Assembly: GCA_963819785.1 (NCBI GenBank)
Contig: CAWFXW010000037.1
Span: 558,001 to 622,000, forward strand
Direction: 5' to 3'
Source: Palsa-504 sp963819785
Lineage (GTDB): Bacteria > Actinomycetota > Actinomycetes > Streptosporangiales > Streptosporangiaceae
Length of the DNA: 64,000 nucleotides
The notes below the pieces were generated by a model that did not search any database, had not been told where the DNA came from, and worked only from the letters and a program-made list of their open reading frames with translations. A program made the translations under genes and the position numbers. Shown here in pieces: positions 42,506 to 51,347 of this stretch. The stretch's first letter is position 1, and the number at the start of each line of letters is the position of its first letter.

Positions 42506-43319
42506 TATCCGGCGTTTGCCGGATTCAAGCACCGGACATGCTGACTGTGTCACCCCCGACATCTGGCCGCGCGATCCGATCGCCGGACCCCATCCGGGGG
42601 ATGATCTGGCTAGACATCAGGAACCGCGCCGTGACCGAGGCATCGTAAGCGTTGCGGGTGACGGAGGTGCGGTTATTTCCTCGCTCTCCGATCACGCGGC
42701 GACGCGCCGTGCAGAACTCCGCCCGCTGAACGGCCAGAACTGCACCGTCTTGCTGACCGACGTTGTCGGGTTCAGTTCCTCAGCACGTAACGATAAGGAC
42801 CGGCTTCTCATCAGGAACGCATTGTTTCACCTGACCAGCGTGATGCTGCAAGGCATGGCCGATGTTCGGTCGGAAGACCGCGGCGACGGCATACTGACTG
42901 TGATCTGGCCAGATATCCCGACCTGGATGGTTATAGACCGGCTGCTGAAGTGGATGCTTCCCGCCCTGTTGGAATATAATCACCACCATGGCGGTCCCAC
43001 CCGGATTCAGCTTCGCGCCGCTGTCGACGTCGGGCCTGTAACCAGCGACATAATGGGTTTTTCTGGCGACGCAATAATTAACATATCTCGGCTGGTGGAT
43101 GCTCTGCCATTTAAGAAGGAAATGCATGCGAGCGGAGCCAGTCTTGGTGTCATCACGACAAATTTTATTTACGATACAGTACTTAAGCATGACCGAGATC
43201 TGGCTGGTTACTGCCAGGTCCGCTGCAGAGTGAAGAATTTCAAGGAAGCGGCGTGGATGAGGATTTTTGATTCAGAAGTATCGCCGCACAATGACCCCGA
43301 TCCCGCCGTGGCCTGCTGA
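42471..43319 (+). CDS. Class III nucleotidyl-cyclase-like domain protein
   Basis: 282 residues from ATG 42471 (GAGAGG upstream). Residues 1-~85 are not recognised. The catalytic-type domain begins CTVLLTDVVGFSSSARNDKD with the first metal aspartate, continues with SEDRGDGILTVIW (second aspartate in GDG), and has FSGDAIINISRLVDALPF with the Asn/Arg transition-state positions. The pattern is weaker than in true adenylate cyclases, so catalytic activity is uncertain. The same family is broken at 37.2 kb; related genes often lie beside regulatory genes in actinobacteria. Confidence 0.75.
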   Translation: MEMSAGLAAPSDIRRLPDSSTGHADCVTPDIWPRDPIAGPHPGDDLARHQEPRRDRGIVSVAGDGGAVISSLSDHAATRRAELRPLNGQNCTVLLTDVVGFSSSARNDKDRLLIRNALFHLTSVMLQGMADVRSEDRGDGILTVIWPDIPTWMVIDRLLKWMLPALLEYNHHHGGPTRIQLRAAVDVGPVTSDIMGFSGDAIINISRLVDALPFKKEMHASGASLGVITTNFIYDTVLKHDRDLAGYCQVRCRVKNFKEAAWMRIFDSEVSPHNDPDPAVAC

Positions 43320-43336
43320 CTGGTGTTCGGGCCGGC

Positions 43337-44803
43337 TCAGCCCAGGCGAGACGCGGTGGCCTTGGCCCACTGGGTGGTGCACAGCAGGCCGAGCAGCAGG
43401 ACCACGTAGCCGCAGCCGGCCAGGATCCACCAGCCGGCGTGGGCGGCGTGCAGGAACCCGTCCCGCATCGACCCGCGGATGCTGGCCGCCAGGACCGAGC
43501 CGACGATCGCCACCCCCAGCGACTGGCCGAGCATTCGACTGGAGGAGTTCATCCCGGAGGCCATGCCGGCCTGGGTCTTCGGGACTCCGGACATGACCCC
43601 GTTGGTAATCGGCGAGCTGACCATTCCCGCTCCGACCCCGAACAGGGCGTAGGTGATGATCAGATAGGCGTGCTCGGTCGTGCCGGTCAGCCGGGACAGC
43701 GCGGCGCTGCTCAGGGTGAGCGCCGCGCCCGCGATGACGAAGGGGACCCGGGGGCCGCGCTTGGCCACGATGCGGCCCGCCATCGGCGCGCACAGCGCCA
43801 TCACCACCGGCATCGGCAAGATGGTCAGGCCCGCCTGCAGCGCGGAAAGGCCGCGCACGTCCTGCAGGTACAGGGTGGACAGGAACAAGAACCCGGCCAT
43901 CGCGGCGATGGCGCAGACCGCGGTGAGGTTGGCACCCGCGAACGGCACGCTGCGGAAGAACCGGAAGTCGACCATGGGGTCCTGGCGGCGCGGCTCATAG
44001 GCGAGGAGCACGACCAGGGCGGCCACGGCCAGCGCGAAGAAGCCGAAGATCTCCGGTGAGCGCCAGCCGTAGGCGGGGCCCTCGATGATGGCGTAGGCGA
44101 GCGAGCCGAGCAGCACGATGATGAGGAACTGGCCGACCGGATCCGCGCGGCGCGACCGTGGTGCCTTGGAATCCGGCACGAACAGCGCGGTCAGCGAGAT
44201 GGCGGCCAGGCCTACCGGGATGTTGGCCCAGAAGATCCCGCGCCAGCCGACCGCGCCGACCAGGACGCCGCCCAGGACCGGTCCCAGCGCCATGGACAAG
44301 CCGAACACCCCGTCCCACACGCCGATGGCCCTGGCTCGTTCGGCTGGTTTGGTGAAGGTGTTGGTGATGATGCCGAGGGCGGCGGGGTTGAGCATCGAGC
44401 CGCCGATCCCCTGCAAGATCCGGAAGGCGATCAGCCAGCCAAGACTCGGGGCCAGGCTGCACAGCCACGAACCGAGGACGAACAGCGAGAGCCCGACCTG
44501 GAAGATCGTCCGCCGGCCAACCCGGTCCGCCACCGCGCCGGAGAACATGAGCAGCGCGGCCAGCGCGATGGTGTAGGCGGCGACCGTCCACTGCAGGCCC
44601 GAGACGCCCGCGTGCAGGTCGCGGCCGATGGACGGCAGCCCGACGTTCACGATCGTGTTGTCCAGCCCGACCATGAACAGGCTCAGGCAGCACACCGCCA
44701 GCATTAGGGTCCGGCGCGCGCGCACCGCGGCACCGGTGACGCTGGCCGAGGCGGCATCATGATGCTCCCCGGGCGTCGGGTGCTCCTCAGCCATCGGGTT
44801 CAT
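43337..44803 (-). CDS. DHA2-type MFS exporter, paralogue 2
   Basis: 488 residues from ATG 44803; the upstream frame to 44980 is rejected as non-conserved. TLMLAVCCLSLFMVGLDNTIVNVGLPSIGRDL, DRVGRRTIFQVGLSLFVLGSWLCSLAPSLGW and RILQGIGGSMLNPAALGIITNTF closely follow the exporter at 40.4 kb, showing duplication around the cyclase-like gene. The N-terminal ~30 residues are acidic and histidine-rich (EEHPTPGEHHDAA), unlike paralogue 1. Confidence 0.87.
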   Translation of the reverse strand: MNPMAEEHPTPGEHHDAASASVTGAAVRARRTLMLAVCCLSLFMVGLDNTIVNVGLPSIGRDLHAGVSGLQWTVAAYTIALAALLMFSGAVADRVGRRTIFQVGLSLFVLGSWLCSLAPSLGWLIAFRILQGIGGSMLNPAALGIITNTFTKPAERARAIGVWDGVFGLSMALGPVLGGVLVGAVGWRGIFWANIPVGLAAISLTALFVPDSKAPRSRRADPVGQFLIIVLLGSLAYAIIEGPAYGWRSPEIFGFFALAVAALVVLLAYEPRRQDPMVDFRFFRSVPFAGANLTAVCAIAAMAGFLFLSTLYLQDVRGLSALQAGLTILPMPVVMALCAPMAGRIVAKRGPRVPFVIAGAALTLSSAALSRLTGTTEHAYLIITYALFGVGAGMVSSPITNGVMSGVPKTQAGMASGMNSSSRMLGQSLGVAIVGSVLAASIRGSMRDGFLHAAHAGWWILAGCGYVVLLLGLLCTTQWAKATASRLG

Positions 44804-45028
44804 GGGGTGACGCCCCTGGATGGGGTAACGGCCGACCGCCAGATGTGGCCCGGTGGCAGGGCGACGGCCCGCATCCCGGGCCAGTTCAAGGCTCAGAACG
44901 GGCACCGGTGTACGTATTGGTAGTCGATCAGGCACGTTGAGTGACGTTCGGTGAGTGCCGTGTACTCGCGCCTGCTGCATCGGGCAAACCCCTCGGGGAT
45001 GTGCTCGCCGCGGACGAGCACCGGCTTG

Positions 45029-46264
45029 TCAGGTGGTATCTGGCCCGCGGCTTACCGGGGCTGGGCCCGACCAGGTGATCGGGAGCTTGTCGATTCCGTA
45101 GATGCCTTCGACTCCGCCCAGCTGCGCGGGACCGTCGAGGGCGAGGTCGGGAGTGCGCGGGGCCAGGAACGCCAGGGCCTCTTCCAGTTCCGCCCGGGCC
45201 AGGTTGGAGCCCAGGCAGAAGTGCGTCCCGGCACCGAACGTGAGCAGCCGCGCGTCACGGGACGCGGTGATGTCGAACTCCTCCCCCGCATCGCCTTCCC
45301 GGTTGGACCGTTCGGCACACACCGCCACGATGGTGCCCGCCGGGAAGATCACGTCGCGGTGCTCGACCTGCTCCAGGCAGATCCGCGCCGTGAACGGCGT
45401 GACCGGCTCGAACCGCAGCACCTCGCTGACGGCTCGCGGGACCAGCGCGGGATCGGCGGCCAGCAGCGCCCACTGGGCGGGGTGCCCGGCGAAGAGCCGG
45501 ATGGCGTGCGCGAGCTGAGCGGTGGTGGTGTCGATGCCCCCGGCCAGCAGGTTCGCCACAAGCTGCACGCATTCCGCGGCCGATAGCCGGTCCCCTTCGT
45601 CCCGGGCCGCGAGCAGGTCGCTGATCAGGTCGTCAGCGGGCGCGGCGCGCCGGTCCTCCAGCAGCGTGGTCACGTAGTCCTGTACCTCAATGACGGCCCG
45701 CTCGATGTCCTCCCGGTTGGTGCTCAGCGCCCGGATGTCGAACTGCCGCTGCACCCAGCTGGACCACTCCTGCAGCCGGCCGGCGTCCTGATGCGGCGCG
45801 CCGAGCACGGTCGCGATGGTCAGCGAGGGGAACGGCCGGGCGACCGCCGCAACGAAGTCACAGCTGCCATTCGGCGCCGCCTGAGGCCACAGGTCCTCCA
45901 GGAAGCCGCGCATCACCGGGCGCCACCGGTCGGCTCGCCTGGGCGTGAACGACGGGCCCACCAGGGCCCGCAGCCGCCGGTGCTGCTCGCCGGTGAGGTT
46001 CAAGATGTTGGCGTCGATGTGATCGGCAAGGGGTCCGCCGGTCACCCCGAAGAACTCCGCGATCTGCCGGCCGGGAAATGCCGTCGACCGCGACCGCAGG
46101 AAAAACTCACCGGAGTCATGGTCGAGCACAATGTAAGCGAGCGGCGACTTGGCTAGCCAGCCCTGCTGGCGGGTCTCGGCGAGCTGCTGGTGATAGCGGT
46201 CAGCCGAAAAGTCCGGCGCACTGTAGTCGAACACCGGCAGGTCAAGATCGGACACAAGGTTCAT
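45029..46264 (-). CDS. Cytochrome P450
   Basis: 411 residues. Heme ligand C350 lies in FGAGTHFCLGSNLARAE; the I-helix oxygen-activation motif is AGGIDTT (241-247) and the K-helix ExxR is EVLR (281-284). It is a soluble bacterial class I P450 that would need a ferredoxin; no ferredoxin gene is adjacent. Substrate is unknown. The start ATG 46264 lies within a perfect palindrome and only a few bases from the predicted transcription start, so the mRNA may be nearly leaderless. Confidence 0.9.
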   Translation of the reverse strand: MNLVSDLDLPVFDYSAPDFSADRYHQQLAETRQQGWLAKSPLAYIVLDHDSGEFFLRSRSTAFPGRQIAEFFGVTGGPLADHIDANILNLTGEQHRRLRALVGPSFTPRRADRWRPVMRGFLEDLWPQAAPNGSCDFVAAVARPFPSLTIATVLGAPHQDAGRLQEWSSWVQRQFDIRALSTNREDIERAVIEVQDYVTTLLEDRRAAPADDLISDLLAARDEGDRLSAAECVQLVANLLAGGIDTTTAQLAHAIRLFAGHPAQWALLAADPALVPRAVSEVLRFEPVTPFTARICLEQVEHRDVIFPAGTIVAVCAERSNREGDAGEEFDITASRDARLLTFGAGTHFCLGSNLARAELEEALAFLAPRTPDLALDGPAQLGGVEGIYGIDKLPITWSGPAPVSRGPDTT

Positions 46265-46302
46265 AACAGTTATGACGGTACACTTACGCGCTGAGTAGTC
46301 AA
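46261..46302 (-). promoter_or_regulatory. P450 promoter and overlapping operator palindrome
   Basis: On the minus strand TTGACT (46297-46302) and TACCGT (46275-46280) are separated by 16 bases. TCATAAC-A-GTTATGA (46261-46275) is a perfect palindrome over the start codon and transcription start region. A repressor bound here would block initiation. The regulator is not encoded next to it. Confidence 0.5.
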
Positions 46303-46418
46303 GTGGTTACTTTCAGCATTTCAGAGTGCGTTCGGGCCTCACGTCGCGAGTCTGCGGTCTAGATTTGCTTGCTAGGTAGTCCGTTATGCGAGGATATCAA
46401 TGTGCTGAGGGGGGAGCC

Positions 46419-46937
46419 ATGAGCCGCAGGCTTCTGCAGCTGGTTATCCCGGTGACGCCGGAACGCAGGATGTTCCGGATTCACGACCCGGCCGTGGACC
46501 CCGACGCCCCGGGTGGTCCCCTGCCGCCCGTCGGCGCGCTCATCAGCACGAACCGCGAGCAGCTGTGGGTGGGCAGCCTGCAGGAAGATATCAACGTGCG
46601 GCTCGTCCTCGAGGAATGGGACGGCGCTCCCCCGCCCTGCGGCGACGCCTGGGACGAGGAAGCGAAGGGAAGCGTCTACCTGCGCGGCCAGCTGAGCGTC
46701 AGCATGGGCCTGGCGGGCACCGCGGTTCACGGCCTGCGCCTGGGTGGGGGGTTCGGTGACTATTCGGTCCGGGTTTACGCCAGCAACCGCGACGTGGTGA
46801 CCCGTCGCTACACGGCGCTCTTCGACCGGCACCGCAACCCGCTCAGCGACGAGTTCCAGCAGGAGAAGAGAACGCTCGAGGGGCTCGAGAGGTACCTGGT
46901 CCAGCTATGGCGGGAATCCTTAGCCGACCCTGATTAG
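46419..46937 (+). CDS. Hypothetical 172-residue protein
   Basis: ATG 46419 is preceded by GGGGGGAG. MSRRLLQLVIPVTPERRMFRIHDPAVDPDAPGG opens a protein without signal peptide or membrane helix. The middle is acidic (VRLVLEEWDGAPPPCGDAWDEEAKG) and the end is helical (FQQEKRTLEGLERYLVQLW). No family is recognised. It overlaps the convergent DUF3040 gene by four bases. Confidence 0.65.
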   Translation: MSRRLLQLVIPVTPERRMFRIHDPAVDPDAPGGPLPPVGALISTNREQLWVGSLQEDINVRLVLEEWDGAPPPCGDAWDEEAKGSVYLRGQLSVSMGLAGTAVHGLRLGGGFGDYSVRVYASNRDVVTRRYTALFDRHRNPLSDEFQQEKRTLEGLERYLVQLWRESLADPD

Positions 46938-47389
46938 GGTCCGGTCGCGGGGAATATCGCCACGCCAGTGGGCACGACCTTGGCCTGCTGCGCCTTGCCG
47001 GTCGACGTGGCCGCCGCGGAACGGGACTGGGCGACCTGACTCGTAGTGGATGTGGCGCTGACGCTGGCGGAGGACTGCTGCGTGCCGTTCGGCTCACTGG
47101 TGGTCGCGGCCGAAATCGCCGTGTGCACCGGCGCGCTGGACGTCTCGGTCGGCAAGTTTCGCGGTGGATGCGGCCGGAACGGGACCATCGCGTAGACCAT
47201 CAGCGAGATCATCGCGACCAGCAGGACCGTGAACAGCGAGCCGATGATGCGTGCCCGGGGCGAACGGAGCACGGTGCCGGGACCCGGCCGGCGGAACGTC
47301 GTCAGGCACGAGGCGAGCCCGGGATCGTCGGCCGCCAGCCGCCGCTCGATCTCCGCGAGCATCCGCTGCTCGTCCTGCGACAGGGCCAT
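46934..47389 (-). CDS. DUF3040 single-pass membrane protein
   Basis: 151 residues from ATG 47389 (GGAGGGGG upstream). MALSQDEQRMLAEIERRLAADDPGLASCL is the DUF3040 start (family pattern LSEHEQRxLxxIExxLxxxDP). One helix, IIGSLFTVLLVAMISLMVYAMVPF, is followed by a long Ser/Thr/Ala-rich extracytoplasmic tail, unusual for the family, which normally has two helices. Function unknown; actinobacteria-specific. Confidence 0.82.
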   Translation of the reverse strand: MALSQDEQRMLAEIERRLAADDPGLASCLTTFRRPGPGTVLRSPRARIIGSLFTVLLVAMISLMVYAMVPFRPHPPRNLPTETSSAPVHTAISAATTSEPNGTQQSSASVSATSTTSQVAQSRSAAATSTGKAQQAKVVPTGVAIFPATGP

Positions 47390-47608
47390 ACCGCTACCCC
47401 CTCCGCCTCGCGTTCGGGTGAATACCCTCTCACTATCTCTCAGGAGGGCGTCTTTATCCAATTGTTCCGGCTTCGTACTTCGCCTGTTTTTCAGATCGTG
47501 AGATACCCCGGCTGAGCCGGATCGTACCCAGGTTCCGCCTAAATATTCCTGGCGAGCGACAGCGCGCCAATCTTGCTGTAGTCGAAAAACCGTTCTAGAG
47601 TGAAGCTC

Positions 47609-48793
47609 ATGCGCTGGGACAATCTGCGGCTGGACGATCAGCCGGCCGGTGACCAGGACACCGCGGGCGATGCCTTGTTCTCCGCTGAGCGCCGGGACGT
47701 GGCGCTCCCCCTCATCGAGCGCGGAGCGGTGGCCCGCACCTTCGACACCCCCGGCTTCCGGGGCATGACGTTCTACGAGGTCCAGGCCAAGTCCATCGTC
47801 AACCGCGTGCCCGAGGCGTCCAGGATGCCGTTCCGCTGGACCATCAACCCCTACCGCGGCTGCCAGCATTCGTGTGTCTACTGCTACGCCCGGAATTCAC
47901 ACAGTTACCTAGAGCTAGATTCGGGGACGGACTTCGACACCAAGGTCGTGGTCAAGGTGAACGCGCCCGAGCTGACGCGCAAGAAGATGGCCTCGGCCAG
48001 CTGGCAGGGCGAGCACATCGCGATGGGCACCAACGTGGACTGCTACCAGCGGGCCGAAGGACGTTATCAGCTGATGCCCGGCATCATCAGGGCGCTCACG
48101 GACGCCGTCAACCCGTTCTCCATATTGACCAAGGGCACCTTGATCCTGCGGGACATCGACCTGCTCGCGGAGGCGGCCGAGGTCACCGACGTGGGCCTGA
48201 ACGTATCGGTCGGATTTATCGACAAAGAGCTATGGCGATCTGTAGAGCCCGGAACGCCCGCCCCGGCGCGCAGGCTCGAGGCATGCGCCACGCTGAACGA
48301 GCGAGGACTGCGCTGCGGCGTGCTCATGGGGCCAGTGGTGCCGTTTCTGTCCGACTCCCCCGCCCAGCTCGACGCGGCCGTCAGCCAGATCGCGGCGGCC
48401 GGCGCCACTCACGTGATGCCCATCGTGCTGCACCTGCGCCCGGGTACCCGGGAATGGTATTTCCGCTGGCTGGGCGCCCATCATCCCAGCCTGGTCGGCC
48501 GGTACCTCGACCTGTACGGCCACGGCGCCTACGCCCCGAAGTCGTACCAGGCCAGGATCGCCGGGCAGGTCCGTGAGCTGGCCGACAAGCACGGCATCGG
48601 CCGGCCTAGGCCCGGCTCCGGTCACGGCCGTCGGCCGGTGCCCGAGCAGCGCACACCCGGACGGCTCGTCCCGCAGCCTTCCGCTGCCTCGGCGGCAGCT
48701 TCCCTGGTGCCGGCGGCAGCTTCCCTGGTGCCGGCGGCAGCTGACCCCGTACTCCTGTCCCCCGCATCACCCGAACAGCTCACCCTGCTCTGA
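47609..48793 (+). CDS. Rv2578c-like radical SAM protein
   Basis: 394 residues starting at ATG 47609 (MRWDNLRLDDQP), matching the mycobacterial family start MRW. The radical SAM cluster is CQHSCVYCYAR (C-x3-C-x2-C), followed by TDFDTKVVVKVNAP, GTNVDCYQRAEGRYQLMPGI and KGTLILRDIDLL. Spore photoproduct lyase-like family members act on nucleic acids, but the substrate of this branch is unknown. The C-terminus carries a tandem AASLVPA repeat. A hairpin follows the stop at once. Confidence 0.85.
   Translation: MRWDNLRLDDQPAGDQDTAGDALFSAERRDVALPLIERGAVARTFDTPGFRGMTFYEVQAKSIVNRVPEASRMPFRWTINPYRGCQHSCVYCYARNSHSYLELDSGTDFDTKVVVKVNAPELTRKKMASASWQGEHIAMGTNVDCYQRAEGRYQLMPGIIRALTDAVNPFSILTKGTLILRDIDLLAEAAEVTDVGLNVSVGFIDKELWRSVEPGTPAPARRLEACATLNERGLRCGVLMGPVVPFLSDSPAQLDAAVSQIAAAGATHVMPIVLHLRPGTREWYFRWLGAHHPSLVGRYLDLYGHGAYAPKSYQARIAGQVRELADKHGIGRPRPGSGHGRRPVPEQRTPGRLVPQPSAASAAASLVPAAASLVPAAADPVLLSPASPEQLTLL
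48691..48732 (+). repeat. Two 21-base tandem repeats in the radical SAM C-terminus
   Basis: GGCGGCAGCTTCCCTGGTGC plus one base is repeated at 48691-48711 and 48712-48732, with a partial third copy, encoding AASLVPA twice. It is in frame, outside the conserved radical SAM core. Confidence 0.8.
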
Positions 48794-48823
48794 GGCCGGT
48801 TTCGGCCTAGTCCGAGACCGGCC
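48794..48823 (+). terminator. Hairpin directly after the radical SAM stop codon
   Basis: GGCCGGTTTCGG (48794-48805) pairs with CCGAGACCGGCC (48812-48823) around CCTAGT with a single G-T wobble, immediately after the TGA. GC-rich stem without a T-run, as is usual for actinobacterial terminators. Confidence 0.55.
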
Positions 48824-49010
48824 AAACGCGCAAAAACCGGTTGTGGCCGGAAGTGATCACTTCTTAGGGTGGCCTCGCCAGTTCCCCTAGGATTTTTCTG
48901 GATGTGATCGCCCTCAGCGAAATCACGCACTTCGCGATACAGCTTGACAGCGGAACATAACGCGATACATCGTATTTCCTAGGAAAAATTTCAGAGAGCA
49001 GGAGGACGAC

Positions 49011-51290
49011 GTGGCACGCGGCTCCACGGGGGCGCCCCGTAACACGCCGGATCCTGATGTCCCCGCCGCCGGCGGGGACATCAGGGCGGCTCAGACGCAA
49101 GACACTCAGGAACGGGGAGCACGCCATCGGCAGAGGTGGCCGGGCGGCTCTGAGACAGCACCAGACCGAGGCAGGCCGGGCAAGCCGACAGGCGTGAGCC
49201 ACCTCATCGCGTTCATCTGCGGCCGGCGAACCAAGTGGGTCATCGTCGTCTTCTGGCTGCTGGTCTTGGCGGCCCTGGGCGGGCTGGCCGGCAAGCTACA
49301 GGGTGCGGAGAAGAACGACGCCTCGTCTTATCTGCCCGCGTCGGCCGAGTCGACCCACGAACTCAACGAGCAGGCCGCCTTCCAGTCCAAGAACTACAAC
49401 CCCGCCCTGGTCGTCTACGTACGCGACAGCGGGATCACCCAGGCCGACATGGCCAAGGCGACCGCGGACGCGCGGTACTTCGCCACGCTGTCCGTGGTGG
49501 ACGGGCGGGTCGCTGCGCCGCAGTTGTCCAAGGATCACAAGGCGATCGTCACCGACATCGGCTCGGACCTCGGCTACAACAGCGACCTGGGCGGCTTCAT
49601 CACGACCGTGCAGAACACCGCGACCAAGAATGCCGACGGGCTGAGCGTGTACATCGGCGGCCCGGCCGCGAGCGCGAACGACCAGATCAAGATCTTCAAG
49701 GGCATCGACTCGACCTTGCTCTACTCAGCGCTGGCCGTGGTGATCGGCCTCTTGCTGCTGACCTACCGAAGTCCCGTTCTGTGGCTGCTGCCGATCCTCT
49801 CGGCGGGCGTGGCCCTGACCGTGTCCGAGGCGGTCATCTACCTGCTTGTCCAGCACGCGAACCTGACCGTCAACGGGCAGAGCGGCGGCATCCTGGTCGT
49901 GCTGGTCATCGGCGCCAGTACCGACTACGCACTGCTCCTGGTGGCCAGGTACCGGGAAGAACTACGCAGGCACGAGGACCGGCACCAGGCCATGGCGGTC
50001 GCGCTGCGCCGGGCCGGCCCAGCCATCATTGCCAGCGGTCTGACCGTCGTGACCGGCATGCTCTGCCTGCTGGCCGCCGAGTCGAACGACATCTCGGGTC
50101 TGGGACCGGTGGCCGCCATCGGCGTCGCCGTCGGACTGATCGCCATGATCACCCTGCTGCCCGCGCTGCTGGTCGTGTTCGGCCGCTGGATCTTCTGGCC
50201 GGTCCGGCCGAGGTACGGCACGCCGGAACCCTCCAGCCGCGGGCTATGGGCACGAATCGGCAGCGCAATCAGCCGCCGTCCGCGCTGGGTATGGCTGGTG
50301 ACCGCCATCCTGCTCGCGGCCGGCTCGGCCGGCCTGATCGGCTTCAAGTTCGGCGCGCTGACCACCGCTCAGGCCTTCCGCGGCACCCCTGCCTCGGTGA
50401 CCGCCCAGAACGTGCTGGCCAAGTACTTCCCGGCCGGTTCTGGCGAGCCCGTCCAGGTGGTCTCGACCGCGGGAAGCGCCGGGGCGGTCAGGACGGCGCT
50501 GGCCGATACGCCGGGCATCGCGTCGGTCACCAAGCCGGTGACCAAGGACGGCCTGGCCTTTCTGCAGGCGACGATGACCCCGCCGCCGGATAGTGCGGCG
50601 GCCTACACCCTGGTGGACAAGATACGCACGACCGTGCACGCCATCCCCGGCGCGGATGCGAAGGTGGGGGGTGGCACCGCGATCAACAAGGATGTGGAGA
50701 GTGCCGCTGCTCATGACCGCGACCTGCTCATTCCGCTGATCCTGGTCGTGGTGCTCCTGATTCTCGGCGCGTTGCTGCGGGCGATCGTGGCGCCGTTGGT
50801 ACTCATCGCCACCGTGGTGCTGTCGTTCGGCGCGGCGCTGGGCATATCCTCGCTGTTCTTCAAGCACGTGTTCGGGTTCGCCGGAGCTGATATCTCGATG
50901 CCGCTGTTCGTCTTCGTGTTCCTGGTCGCGCTCGGCATCGACTACAACATCTTCCTGATGACCCGGGTACGAGAGGAGTCGATCCGGCACGGGACGCGCC
51001 GCGGCGCGCTGAACGGGCTGGCCGCCACCGGTGGCGTCATCACCTCGGCGGGGTTGGTGCTGGCCGGCACGTTCGCGGTACTGGGCACGCTGCCGCTGGT
51101 GGAATTCACCGAGATCGGTTTCGCGGTCGCGCTCGGCGTGCTGCTGGACACGATCATCGTCAGGTCGGTGCTCGTGACCGCGCTGACCCTGGACATCGGC
51201 CGGCGCATTTGGTGGCCGAGTGCGCTAGCGCACCCGGAGCACCAGCCCGGGTGGACGACCCCCCGAACCCCCCGCATGAAAAGTCGGTAA
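49011..51290 (+). CDS. MMPL/RND-family membrane transporter
   Basis: 759 residues. GTG 49011 has AGGAGG five bases upstream. The first ~62 residues are Pro/Gly/Arg-rich and encoded partly by a perfect palindrome; the conserved protein begins near GVSHLIAFICGRRTKWVIVVFWLLVLAALGG, so GTG 49195 is an alternative start. Two six-helix bundles carry the MMPL motifs (VLVIGASTDYALLLVARYREELRR, LGIDYNIFLMTRVREE). It exports a lipid or other hydrophobic compound using the proton gradient. It precedes menF by 58 bases. Confidence 0.88.
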   Translation: MARGSTGAPRNTPDPDVPAAGGDIRAAQTQDTQERGARHRQRWPGGSETAPDRGRPGKPTGVSHLIAFICGRRTKWVIVVFWLLVLAALGGLAGKLQGAEKNDASSYLPASAESTHELNEQAAFQSKNYNPALVVYVRDSGITQADMAKATADARYFATLSVVDGRVAAPQLSKDHKAIVTDIGSDLGYNSDLGGFITTVQNTATKNADGLSVYIGGPAASANDQIKIFKGIDSTLLYSALAVVIGLLLLTYRSPVLWLLPILSAGVALTVSEAVIYLLVQHANLTVNGQSGGILVVLVIGASTDYALLLVARYREELRRHEDRHQAMAVALRRAGPAIIASGLTVVTGMLCLLAAESNDISGLGPVAAIGVAVGLIAMITLLPALLVVFGRWIFWPVRPRYGTPEPSSRGLWARIGSAISRRPRWVWLVTAILLAAGSAGLIGFKFGALTTAQAFRGTPASVTAQNVLAKYFPAGSGEPVQVVSTAGSAGAVRTALADTPGIASVTKPVTKDGLAFLQATMTPPPDSAAAYTLVDKIRTTVHAIPGADAKVGGGTAINKDVESAAAHDRDLLIPLILVVVLLILGALLRAIVAPLVLIATVVLSFGAALGISSLFFKHVFGFAGADISMPLFVFVFLVALGIDYNIFLMTRVREESIRHGTRRGALNGLAATGGVITSAGLVLAGTFAVLGTLPLVEFTEIGFAVALGVLLDTIIVRSVLVTALTLDIGRRIWWPSALAHPEHQPGWTTPRTPRMKSR
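49053..49085. repeat. Perfect 33-base palindrome inside the MMPL 5' coding region
   Basis: CCTGATGTCCCCGCCG (49053-49068) and CGGCGGGGACATCAGG (49070-49085) pair perfectly over 16 bases with one unpaired base. It encodes PDVPAAGGDI in the non-conserved N-terminal extension. Stability would make a strong hairpin in the mRNA. Confidence 0.85.
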
Positions 51291-51347
51291 CGAATGGCAC
51301 CTAGAATGTGGGTTCGTGACGGGTGAGCAGGTAACGCGGACGGCAGC

